A DNA stretch of 64,000 nucleotides from Palsa-1392 sp036490335 (GTDB lineage Bacteria > Verrucomicrobiota > Verrucomicrobiia > Chthoniobacterales > UBA10450), in the NCBI GenBank assembly GCA_036490335.1, contig DASXEB010000002.1:124001-188000 (forward strand). Direction: 5' to 3'. The notes beneath the pieces were generated by a model. The model had not been told where the DNA came from. It worked only from the letters and a program-made list of their open reading frames with translations, and searched no databases. The position numbers and the translations under genes are program-made. Shown here one piece after another: positions 17,466-24,938 of this stretch (within the stretch, counting starts at the first letter, position 1; the number at the start of each line of letters is the position of its first letter).

Positions 17466-18748
17466 TAGCGCATTTTACCGCCGAAGACGGCCTTGTCACC
17501 CAGTTCCTCGGCGATGCGGAGGAGCTGGTTGTATTTGCAAATGCGGTCGGTGCGGCAGAGCGAGCCGGTCTTGATCTGGCCGGCGTTGGTCGCAACCGCG
17601 ATGTCGGCGATGGTGGTGTCCTCGGTTTCGCCCGAACGATGACTGATGACCGCAGTGTAATTATTTTTCTTCGCGAGATCGATCGTCGCGAAAGTCTCGG
17701 TGAGGGTGCCGATCTGGTTTACCTTTACGAGAATGGAATTGGCCACGCCGCGCTCGATGCCTTTGCGCAGGAACTCGACGTTGGTCACGAAGAGATCGTC
17801 GCCGACAAGCTGGATCTTTTCGCCTAACGAGTCGGTCAGTTTCTTCCAGCCGTCCCAATCGTTCTCCGCGCAGCCGTCCTCAATCGAGACAATGGGAAAC
17901 TTGTCGCAAAGGGTCGCGTAGTAATCGACCAGCTCGGCCGCGCTCCGCTTCGAGCCGTCGGACTTTTTGAAAACGTAGGCGTTTTCTTCCTTGTCGAAAA
18001 ATTCCGACGAGGCCGGATCGAGCGCGATGAAGATTTGTTCGCCTAACGAATAGCCGGCCTGCTCGACCGCCTGCGCGATCACTCCGAGCGCGTCCTCGAC
18101 CGAATCGAGATTGGGCGCGAAACCGCCTTCGTCACCGACCGCGGTCGAAAGGCCGCGCTCTTTCAAAACGCCTTTGAGCGCGTGAAAAACTTCCGCGCCA
18201 TAACGCAGCGCTTCCGGGAAACTGGGCGCGCCTTTCGGCATGATCATGAACTCCTGAAAATCGATCGGCGCATCGGAATGCGCACCGCCGTTCAGAATGT
18301 TCATCATCGGCACCGGCAAAACATTCGCGTCGGGACCGCCGAGATAACGAAAGAGAGAAAGATTTTCGGCCGCCGCGGCCGCGTGCGCGGTCGCGAGGGA
18401 AACGCCTAACAATGCGTTCGCGCCCAGCTTTTGTTTGTTAGGCGTGCCGTCGAGCTCGATCAGTTGCTCGTCGATTTTCGCCTGCTGGAGCGCGTCCTCG
18501 CCGAGGAGCGCGCGCGCGATGGCCTCATTCACATTTGCGACTGCTTTGGTCACACCTTTTCCGCCGTAGCGCTTTTTGTCGCCGTCGCGCAGCTCCCACG
18601 CCTCGTGTTCGCCGGTGCTGGCGCCGCTCGGCACGGCTGCGCGGCCAAACGCGCCGCCATCGAGTTGCACATCGACTTCGACCGTGGGGTTGCCGCGCGA
18701 ATCGAGAATTTCGCGCGCGTGAATGCGTTTAATTGCGGTCGCCGACAT
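17465..18748 (-). CDS. eno: Enolase
   Basis: Glycolytic enzyme converting 2-phosphoglycerate to phosphoenolpyruvate; cytoplasmic homodimer and Mg2+-dependent. Complete sequence of about 427 residues. Visible signatures: ILDSRGNPTVEVDV at the start, PSGASTGEHEAWELRD, the catalytic VGDEGGFAPNL, metal ligands in SIEDGCAENDW and LVGDDLFVTN, and the proton-donor region VKVNQIGTLTE followed by the SHRSGETEDT loop. I start at ATG 18748 (MSATAIKRIHAREI); an upstream GTG would add four residues coded by the nonamer. Followed directly by ftsB. Confidence 0.97.
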   Translation of the reverse strand: MSATAIKRIHAREILDSRGNPTVEVDVQLDGGAFGRAAVPSGASTGEHEAWELRDGDKKRYGGKGVTKAVANVNEAIARALLGEDALQQAKIDEQLIELDGTPNKQKLGANALLGVSLATAHAAAAAENLSLFRYLGGPDANVLPVPMMNILNGGAHSDAPIDFQEFMIMPKGAPSFPEALRYGAEVFHALKGVLKERGLSTAVGDEGGFAPNLDSVEDALGVIAQAVEQAGYSLGEQIFIALDPASSEFFDKEENAYVFKKSDGSKRSAAELVDYYATLCDKFPIVSIEDGCAENDWDGWKKLTDSLGEKIQLVGDDLFVTNVEFLRKGIERGVANSILVKVNQIGTLTETFATIDLAKKNNYTAVISHRSGETEDTTIADIAVATNAGQIKTGSLCRTDRICKYNQLLRIAEELGDKAVFGGKMR

Positions 18749-18844
18749 CTCGTTAGGCACTACAACTGTTTTCGGCGTTTTCGCAAACGCTCTTTCGCGT
18801 TTTCCGATCTGCCTAACGAAAGGCCGAAGCCGCTTCGGCGAAGA

Positions 18845-19426
18845 TTAGGTGAGACGTTCGCGATAAAGAAGCGGATCGACCGCGGCGCACATCGCGTCGA
18901 GGTCGAGATCGCGGCCGAGGAATTTCGCGATCTCCTCCGCGACCGTGCGCGACTCGCTCAGGAGCTCCCGGTGCCGCACGACGATGTAGGGAATTTTATG
19001 TTCGCTCAGCCACTGCTCGGCGGCGGCGAGTTGCTTCGAAAACATCTGCTCGAGTGCAGCGTCGGCAGCCGCGACCTTGCCGGCGCGCGCGAGCATGGCG
19101 CGCTGGCTGGCGAGCACTTCCGCGAGCGCGCGCTGCACGAGGATGACGCGGTAGTCATGTCCGCTGAGCGGAAGATGACGCAAAAGAAGATGGATGATTT
19201 TGACCGCATGGCCGCGCGCCTCGTCGAGCCACGGAGCGCCAGACTGCAACTGCTTGACCGCTTCGTATTCGAAATATCCACGCGGATTATTTTCGTCCGG
19301 GCCGCGCTTTTGATCGGTTAACGGCGGCACACCGCCGGCGGCGAGCATCTGCATGACAAGCGAAGTGCCGGAGCGCGGCAGCCCGCTGACGATGATGATG
19401 CAGTCGGCGCCGGTCGGCGGTTCCAT
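18845..19426 (-). CDS. Sulfotransferase-like protein
   Basis: A 193-residue P-loop protein. The N-terminal IIIVSGLPRSGTSLVMQML is the 5'-PSB loop of the sulfotransferase family that binds the phosphosulfate donor PAPS; the DYRVILVQRALAEVLASQ segment matches the 3'-phosphate-binding Arg/Ser region. Its acceptor is unknown. It starts 6 bp after the stop of the AlkP-TPR gene, forming a two-gene unit. Such short sulfotransferase-like proteins next to AlkP-superfamily TPR proteins suggest a shared pathway for a surface or glycan modification; this is inference. Confidence 0.8.
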   Translation of the reverse strand: MEPPTGADCIIIVSGLPRSGTSLVMQMLAAGGVPPLTDQKRGPDENNPRGYFEYEAVKQLQSGAPWLDEARGHAVKIIHLLLRHLPLSGHDYRVILVQRALAEVLASQRAMLARAGKVAAADAALEQMFSKQLAAAEQWLSEHKIPYIVVRHRELLSESRTVAEEIAKFLGRDLDLDAMCAAVDPLLYRERLT

Positions 19427-19432
19427 CGTTGC

Positions 19433-21499
19433 CTAACCACTGCCGGCATTTGGGGCGGCGGCTTCGCGCAATTCCTTTCGGCGTCGCGCGAGCTCGACGA
19501 ATTTGTGGCGATGCTCCCTCGCTTTTTCCATGTCCTTTTTCGCGCGGCGATAAATCATCGCGAGCCAGCGGTGCGGGAGCGGTTCGTTAGGCGCCATCTC
19601 GGAAGCGAGCGAGAAAGCGCGGATCGCCCAATCGAATTGTCCACTGTTCGCGAGCGCGATGCCGAGATTCAAGTGCGTCTGCGGACGCAGATGCTGCAAA
19701 GTCGCGGCCCGCATGTGCTCGTAGATCGAATCTTCGTAGCGGCCCTGCCGGCGGAGCGCGATGCCGAGACCGTCGTGCGCTTCGACGCTGTCGTCATCAA
19801 CTTCGATCGCGCGTCGAAACGCCGTTTCCGCTTCAGTGAGTAATCCGCGCCGCAGATAGATGAGGCCGAGCGCGGCTTGAAAAATCGGCACGTTGCTCTC
19901 CTCATTTTGGAGCGGCTCGAGCATCGCGAAAGCTTCATCCAGCTTTTGCTGCGCCATGAGCGTGCGGCCGAGAATGAGACGCGCGCCCGGGAGATTCGGA
20001 TGTTTCTCCATGATCTCGCGCATGATCGGCTCGGCTTCCGCGGCGCGGCCGAGGGAGAGCAGACAAAGCGCGACGCGAATCTTCAATCCGGGCTCGTCTT
20101 TTTCGGCGAGCATCCGGTTCAAAATCGCGAGCGCTTCCGCGGGCTTGTTCGCGGCGAAATAAACCTGGGCCAGATTGCTGTCGCGCTCGTGCACCGCGAT
20201 GGCCGCTTCTTTTTCCGGATCGTTGGCGTCGGCCAATTCGATGTAGCCGAGCGCGGCGAGTTGCTCGAGGGCCTGACGCGCGGCGTAGGGATCGCTCTCC
20301 TCGGCGGCGACGCCGCGGTGCATTCCGTCTTTCGGATGCGGCGCTTCGTAGGAATCGATCCGCTCGATCTCGATCGGCTCCTTGAAAATCCTCGTGAGGA
20401 CGCGGCCATCCATGTCGTCAGGCACAGGCAGGCCGAGCAGGGCCAGAATGGTCGGCGCGACGTCGAGCAGACTCGTGCCGTGGGTCAGCTCATCGCGTTT
20501 TATCGGTTTGCCCGCGGCAACGAAAATCCCCTGGCGCCGATGCCACGAGACCGGATTCATTTTCGGCCCGAACTTCTCCTTCGGATCGAGCGAATGCTCG
20601 GCCACCGGCGGGCGCAGATGGTTGTTGTAGAAGCCGTGATCGGAAAGAAGAATCACGGTCGTCTCCGGACCGGCGACGTCGAGCAGACGCCCGAGCATCA
20701 TGTCGTGGAATTCGTAGAAGGCCTGCACGACACCGCCGAAAATCTCCGCGTCGTCCGCGCTGACGTGGGCCATGGCGGGCGGGTGATATTCCATGAAGTT
20801 GTGGCAGGCGAGATCGATCGTCTCGTAATAGACGGCGAGAAAATCCCAGTCATCGCGCGAGGCGAGATAAGTCGCGGCGTTGTGCGTCGTGACGCATTCC
20901 GCGAGGAGCTTGCCCATGATCGCGCCGCGCAAGTCTTTTTCGCTCGACAAATTCGGCGGCCGCTTCGGGAAGAACGGCATCACCTGCATCGGCGTGAGCG
21001 TGGCGGGATTAACTTGAAATCTTTGCGCGAACTCGAACAACTCCGGCGGATGCACGGCGCGCGGATCGAGCGGGATCCTCTCCGCTTTCGGGCCGAGCAT
21101 GTAGGGGAAGACGTTGGTAAAGACCGAGCCTTCGATCGGCTCGGCCGGGTGCGAGGCGTACCAATTGACCACGCCACTGCGCAGGCCGCATTGACCGAGA
21201 ATATTCCAGAGCGCTTTCGCCGTGCGCGTCGTGCTGCGCACCGGCCGGGCGCCTTTGCCGTCGGGGTTTGGCTCGATGAAACCGAGGATGCCGTGCTTGT
21301 AGGCGTACTTTCCGGTCGCGATCGAGTTCCAGAGAATCGGTGAGAGCACCGGCGCGAGCGTGGCGACGTTGCCGCTGACGCCGAACTCGACCAGTTGCTT
21401 CATCACCGGCATTTTCCCCTCCTCCATGAGCGGCCGGATCATGTTCCAATCGGCGGCATCCCAGCCGATGAGCAGAACTCTTTTCGTTAGGCGTTTCAT
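19433..21499 (-). CDS. Alkaline phosphatase-superfamily hydrolase with TPR domain
   Basis: A 688-residue two-part protein. Residues about 1-390 are a type I phosphodiesterase/nucleotide pyrophosphatase domain of the AlkP superfamily: RVLLIGWDAADWNMIRPLM with the first metal Asp, the nucleophile region APVLSPILWNSIATG (Ser/Thr), and metal ligands in VILLSDHGFYNNH and THGTSLLDVAPTIL. Residues about 420-670 form at least six TPR-like units (AEALAILNRML, AEAEPIMREIM, DEAFAMLEPL, TEAETAFRRAIEVDDDSVEAHDGLG). It lacks a clear signal peptide. Transcribed just before the sulfotransferase-like gene. The gene body is almost free of the nonamer except near its two ends. Confidence 0.87.
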   Translation of the reverse strand: MKRLTKRVLLIGWDAADWNMIRPLMEEGKMPVMKQLVEFGVSGNVATLAPVLSPILWNSIATGKYAYKHGILGFIEPNPDGKGARPVRSTTRTAKALWNILGQCGLRSGVVNWYASHPAEPIEGSVFTNVFPYMLGPKAERIPLDPRAVHPPELFEFAQRFQVNPATLTPMQVMPFFPKRPPNLSSEKDLRGAIMGKLLAECVTTHNAATYLASRDDWDFLAVYYETIDLACHNFMEYHPPAMAHVSADDAEIFGGVVQAFYEFHDMMLGRLLDVAGPETTVILLSDHGFYNNHLRPPVAEHSLDPKEKFGPKMNPVSWHRRQGIFVAAGKPIKRDELTHGTSLLDVAPTILALLGLPVPDDMDGRVLTRIFKEPIEIERIDSYEAPHPKDGMHRGVAAEESDPYAARQALEQLAALGYIELADANDPEKEAAIAVHERDSNLAQVYFAANKPAEALAILNRMLAEKDEPGLKIRVALCLLSLGRAAEAEPIMREIMEKHPNLPGARLILGRTLMAQQKLDEAFAMLEPLQNEESNVPIFQAALGLIYLRRGLLTEAETAFRRAIEVDDDSVEAHDGLGIALRRQGRYEDSIYEHMRAATLQHLRPQTHLNLGIALANSGQFDWAIRAFSLASEMAPNEPLPHRWLAMIYRRAKKDMEKAREHRHKFVELARRRKELREAAAPNAGSG

Positions 21500-21532
21500 G
21501 AGATGGAAAGCGACGCCGCGATCCTAGGAAGC

Positions 21533-21565
21533 AAAAATCCCGGCCTCCAAGACTGAAGGCCGGGA
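21533..21565 (-). terminator. Rho-independent terminator
   Basis: A 9-bp perfect stem (TCCCGGCCT at 21538-21546 pairing with AGGCCGGGA at 21557-21565) with a 10-nt loop, followed on the minus strand by a run of T (the A run at 21533-21537). It lies about 20 bp after the stop of the PEP-CTERM gene in its direction of transcription, so it ends that transcript. Confidence 0.9.
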
Positions 21566-21586
21566 CTTGCGAAGATCAAACTGCGA

Positions 21587-22282
21587 TTACGCTTTGCGGC
21601 GGCGCAAAGCCGCGGCGCCGAGCGCGACTGCTCCGAAAGCGAGCGAAGCGAGCGTTCCCGGCTCCGGGACGATCGTGATCGGAGTATCCGGAGTGGTCTC
21701 GTAAAAGGCGTTCGAGAAGAAGATGCCGCCAGGATTCGAGCTGCTGACGAAGCGCGAAGTGGTGACTTCGATGTAGCCGTAATGAATGCCGTCGGCTTCG
21801 GTAAACTCGAAGCCGACATAGCCAGTCGTGATTGTCTTCCACTGACCATACAGAACCTTCTTGTAGCGCGAGGCGAGCACATTGAAGTAGCCTCCGGTTG
21901 AAGTTTGCGTCTGATTAAAGACGCTGCTCGGCCCGATCGTGGCGCCTGGCTGCAACTGATTGACATAAACTGCATACGTCCCCTGATACGCGACCGGTGC
22001 GGCAACCCCGACCCCGCCGTAGCCATAAATTCCCGCAAGCCAGTTCAGGCCCGTGTTGCCTGACTTCTGATAAAAGATGAACTGGAAGTCGGGTGTGCCG
22101 TCTCCATCGACATCCCAGCTTGGTTCGTACGCCGGGTTCGTGGTGATGCTCGTCGGAGTGTAATTGGCCGGCAGCGAATTTGCCGCGACTACGTTGCCGT
22201 ATGCTTCGCTCGCCGCTGCGAGCGCCGCCGCTCCGGCAAAACCAGTGGTAAGCGCTAGGACTGTGCTGTTTCTCGGGCTCAT
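21587..22282 (-). CDS. PEP-CTERM sorting-domain protein
   Basis: A 231-residue secreted protein with an N-terminal signal (TVLALTTGFAGAAALAAASEAYG) and a textbook PEP-CTERM tail: VPEPGTLASL, a hydrophobic segment, then RRRKA. Such tails are cut and sorted by exosortase, usually for surface or exopolysaccharide-associated export. The middle (SWDVDGDGTPDFQFIFY, then YGYIEV) has a calcium-binding-like DxDxDGxxD motif and resembles other verrucomicrobial PEP-CTERM proteins of unknown role. No exosortase gene is in the window. A strong terminator follows. Confidence 0.9.
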   Translation of the reverse strand: MSPRNSTVLALTTGFAGAAALAAASEAYGNVVAANSLPANYTPTSITTNPAYEPSWDVDGDGTPDFQFIFYQKSGNTGLNWLAGIYGYGGVGVAAPVAYQGTYAVYVNQLQPGATIGPSSVFNQTQTSTGGYFNVLASRYKKVLYGQWKTITTGYVGFEFTEADGIHYGYIEVTTSRFVSSSNPGGIFFSNAFYETTPDTPITIVPEPGTLASLAFGAVALGAAALRRRKA

Positions 22283-22397
22283 GAGGGCAGAGCAATATCA
22301 GTTCGCGTCCGCATGGCAAGAACAAAATGCGCGTTTTTGAAAATAGTTTTCGGCCGCGCCTTCGGGTCGCCTCTTCACCGAACCCGATCCGGCGAAT

Positions 22398-22465
22398 TCG
22401 TTAGGCGCGAAGGGCCCGCCGAGTTCGTTAGGCAAGGCCGACTCGTTAGTCGTTAGGCGTTAGGC
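22398..22465. repeat. Cluster of nonamer copies downstream of a gene
   Basis: Within 68 bp there are exact TCGTTAGGC copies at 22398, 22425 and 22450, a TCGTTAGTC variant at 22443, and an overlapping GCGTTAGGC at 22457. All five are in the same orientation. They lie between the PEP-CTERM gene start and the 3' end of the next minus-strand gene, whose stop codon (22460-22462) falls in the last copy. This is the densest intergenic cluster of the motif in the window. Confidence 0.9.
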
Positions 22466-23413
22466 CGTGAAATTAATCACGTTGCTTTTCGGGCCGTGGC
22501 CGCGGGAATTGGCCGGCTCGATCCATGCGCTGTAGCTCACGGTCGGATCGAGCGGCTCGAATTGCACGAGCGAGACCGTGCCGTCGATCGAAACGCCGGC
22601 TTCCACCGGAGTGCCGCCGGCCGGCTGGCGGTAGGCGACCGCGGAAGTGGCGTGCTGCGGAAGGCCGCCCGTGATCGTGAGGGTGCGCGTGGCGCTGTCG
22701 TAAGTCACCGCGCCGGGCGCGCCGGGGAGCGGCTCGGGCTGCGCTTTGCCCGGCATGCGGCGCGGCTGCATGTTGATTTTCTTCAGCTCCTTGGTGTATT
22801 CGCCGTCGTCGGTCGCGGAGGTGTAAGTGCGACGGGCGCGCGCGTTCCAATCCTCCAGCGTGTCGCGGGCGGTGTTGCGCGCGTCGATCAAGGTCTCGCG
22901 CGTGCCGCCGTTCGCGATCCCGACGTTGCCGTTGTAAATCGCGAGCCAGTTGTTGACCCGCGCAACCGTGGCGGCGGGCGCGAGGCCGGCCGCGGGCAGG
23001 TCGGGCGGCGGGCTGGCCGCGATCGCGGAAATTTTTTGCGCGATGCTGATGACCCGATCCTTGTCGCGCAGATTGCCCAGCTCGCCACCGGGAAAAAGGT
23101 AGGCCGCGTAAACCTGGGCGCGATCGGCGTCGGGCAGGGTTTCGTCATCCACGCTCCCGATAAAATTGAAAACATTGCGCGCGAGCGCGGCCAGACGTTC
23201 GACCGCCTGGCCGATCCGTTGGCCCGCGCCGGTCGTGTCGGAAGCGGCGAACTCCGCGGCCGCGTTGGCGGTCACGCAATCGCTCAGCCGGCTCGTGCCG
23301 AGAGCGGCGAAAGTGGTCGTGAATTTGAAAGGATCGCCCGCCACGCGCGCGGCATCGACCGCGAGGATGAGGGTGGCGGAAGTCATGGCGTCGTAAGTTT
23401 TTTGGTCGGACAT
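22460..23413 (-). CDS. Protein of unknown function with fibronectin-III-like C-terminus
   Basis: A 317-residue protein I do not recognise by name. The first 230 residues are mostly helical and Ala/Asp-rich (TLILAVDAARVAGDPF, RLAALARNVFNFIGSVDDE, ISIAQKISAIAAS), with a lysine-rich piece (YTKELKKINMQPRRMPGKAQPE). The last 85 residues read as a beta-sandwich: VTYDSATRTLTITGG, AVAYRQPAGG and a final YSAWIEPANSRGHGPKSNVINF, typical of a fibronectin type III fold. No signal peptide or membrane segment is clear. ATG 23413 is preferred over TTG five codons upstream. Confidence 0.6.
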   Translation of the reverse strand: MSDQKTYDAMTSATLILAVDAARVAGDPFKFTTTFAALGTSRLSDCVTANAAAEFAASDTTGAGQRIGQAVERLAALARNVFNFIGSVDDETLPDADRAQVYAAYLFPGGELGNLRDKDRVISIAQKISAIAASPPPDLPAAGLAPAATVARVNNWLAIYNGNVGIANGGTRETLIDARNTARDTLEDWNARARRTYTSATDDGEYTKELKKINMQPRRMPGKAQPEPLPGAPGAVTYDSATRTLTITGGLPQHATSAVAYRQPAGGTPVEAGVSIDGTVSLVQFEPLDPTVSYSAWIEPANSRGHGPKSNVINFTA

Positions 23414-23509
23414 AATCTCGGGCTGCAACGGGCGAACCTTTCGCCCTGCCTCATTTCAAGCGAGATTTATGCCACTTCCCGCGCGCGCCTGTATTATATG
23501 GAGGCGGAA

Positions 23510-23824
23510 AACGCGGTTGCGGGCAGTTGCGTTGTGGATCGCGAGGTCGCGAAACGTCCCGCCGCCAACGGCAACGCGGTTTTTCCCCTCGGCAAACCCT
23601 TCGCCGCTGCTCCCCTCCCCTTGGCCGGCCTCAGCCAACGCGCCGCAGCCGGCTGCAAGGCGATTATCGACCAGAAACATCGTGCCGCAGCCAGTTGCAA
23701 CGCGATTATTGACGGGAATAATCGCCCCGCACCTGACTGCAACGCGTTTGCCGGCCTCGCGAAATGCCTCGCAACTGGCGGCAACGCGTTTCCCGACCTT
23801 GCGAAACGCCCGCCCGCCTCCGCG
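23510..23824. repeat. Degenerate 42-bp tandem repeats
   Basis: The 400-bp gap between the fibronectin-like gene and purM is filled with six to seven imperfect 42-bp units. Each unit carries a TGCAACGCG-like block, an A/T-containing middle and a GCCGCAGCC-like end; the clearest are four consecutive units from about 23650 to 23818. In one + frame they read as 14-residue repeats (CKAII..., CNAII..., CNAFA..., GNAFP...), but there is no start, ribosome site or homologue, so I treat it as non-coding repeat DNA. Units diverge more from each other than the 41-bp units near 0.9 kb. Confidence 0.75.
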
Positions 23825-24850
23825 CTAGAATTGCAGCACGGTCCTGCCTCTGCCCGCGGCGATCTTTCCGATGCGGACCGCTTTTAAGGTCGCCGCGATC
23901 TCGGCGGCGTTTCGCTCGGCGACGATCGCGGCCATCCCGATGCCCATATTGAAAACCTGGAACATCTCGGCGCGATCGATGCGTCCGCGCTCGGCGAGGA
24001 TTCGAAAGATGGCGGGGAGTTTCCAACTCGAGGTTTCGATCACGGCGTCGCAATCGCCGGGCAAAATGCGGGGGAGATTGTCGACCAGGCCGCCGCCGGT
24101 GATGTGGGCGAGGCCTTTCAGCTTTTCGTTAGGCACGCGCGCGAGCTGCGGTTGATAATTTTTGTGCGGGCGCAACAATTCTTCGCCTAACGACAAGCGA
24201 AGGCCGTCGATTCGAGCGGAGGGTTTCAGCTTCAACTGCTCGAAAAAAATCTTTCGCGCGAGCGAATAGCCGTTCGTATGCAAACCGTTCGACGGCATTC
24301 CGAGAACGACGTCGCCGGCTTTGATGCGGCGTCCGTCGATCATGCGCGCGCGCTCGACCAGGCCGACGATGCAGCCGGCGAGATCGTATTCGCCAGGCAA
24401 ATACATGCCCGGCATCTGCGCCGTCTCGCCGCCGATGAGGGCGCACTTGCCGGCGCGGCAGGCGCGGGAAAAACCGCGCAGGATTTGCCGGAAGACGCGC
24501 GGCTCCATTTTCTCCGCGCCGATGTAATCGAGAAAAAAAAGCGGCCGCGCGCCGAGGACCGCGATGTCGTTGATGCAATGGTTGACGAGGTCGGCGCCGA
24601 CGGTGTCGTGGCGATCGAGCGCGAACGCGATTTTCAATTTCGTCCCGACGCCGTCGATGCTGCTCACGAGCACGGGCTCGCGCATGCCGGAGAAGTTGGC
24701 GGCGAAAAGTCCGCCGAAACCGCCGATTTTGCCGAGCACTTCGGGGCCGTGCGTTTGGCTGACGAGTCGGTGCAGGCCGCGCTTCAACTTGTTGCCGAGG
24801 TCAAGGTCGACGCCCGCGCGGGCGTAGGCTTTTTTGTCCACAGATTTCAC
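23825..24850 (-). CDS. purM: Phosphoribosylformylglycinamidine cyclo-ligase PurM
   Basis: AIR synthetase, step five of de novo purine synthesis (ATP-dependent ring closure of FGAM). Complete, about 341 residues. Signatures: YARAGVDLDLGNKL, SSIDGVGTKLKIA, GADLVNHCINDIAVLGA, LIGGETAQMPGMY, GLVERARMIDG, LHTNGYSLARK, HITGGGLVDNLPR and FNMGIGM. The start is GTG: 24850 as given, or a GTG three codons in (24841). Both starts overlap an intergenic repeat that also occurs beside purF, so its leader was probably altered by the rearrangement. Third purine gene of the purL-purF-purM cluster. Confidence 0.95.
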   Translation of the reverse strand: MKSVDKKAYARAGVDLDLGNKLKRGLHRLVSQTHGPEVLGKIGGFGGLFAANFSGMREPVLVSSIDGVGTKLKIAFALDRHDTVGADLVNHCINDIAVLGARPLFFLDYIGAEKMEPRVFRQILRGFSRACRAGKCALIGGETAQMPGMYLPGEYDLAGCIVGLVERARMIDGRRIKAGDVVLGMPSNGLHTNGYSLARKIFFEQLKLKPSARIDGLRLSLGEELLRPHKNYQPQLARVPNEKLKGLAHITGGGLVDNLPRILPGDCDAVIETSSWKLPAIFRILAERGRIDRAEMFQVFNMGIGMAAIVAERNAAEIAATLKAVRIGKIAAGRGRTVLQF

Positions 24851-24935
24851 AGATTGACGCAGATTTTGGAACGGCTCTTCGCTTTCTCACCAGCGAAAAT
24901 CTGCGGACGACTATTTCAGCCCGGCGAAAAGTTCC
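24846..24935. repeat. Left copy of ~80-bp direct repeat (includes purF 3'-end remnant)
   Basis: Matches 26865-26945 in the same orientation with about ten differences. It contains the inverted pair CGCAGATTTT ... AAAATCTGCG around GGAACGGCTCTTCGC, and ends in ATTTCAGCCC(G)GCGAAAAG, which in the right copy is the last five codons and stop of purF. It is preceded by a short 9-bp periodicity (CACAGATTT, CACAGATTG, ACGCAGATT). It lies between purM and the beta-propeller gene. Confidence 0.85.
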
Positions 24936-24938
24936 GCT

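Noticed and set aside
22496..23887. Plus-strand open frame running through the 42-bp repeats
   Set aside because: No start signal or homology; the first part is antisense to the fibronectin-like gene and the rest translates the repeat.
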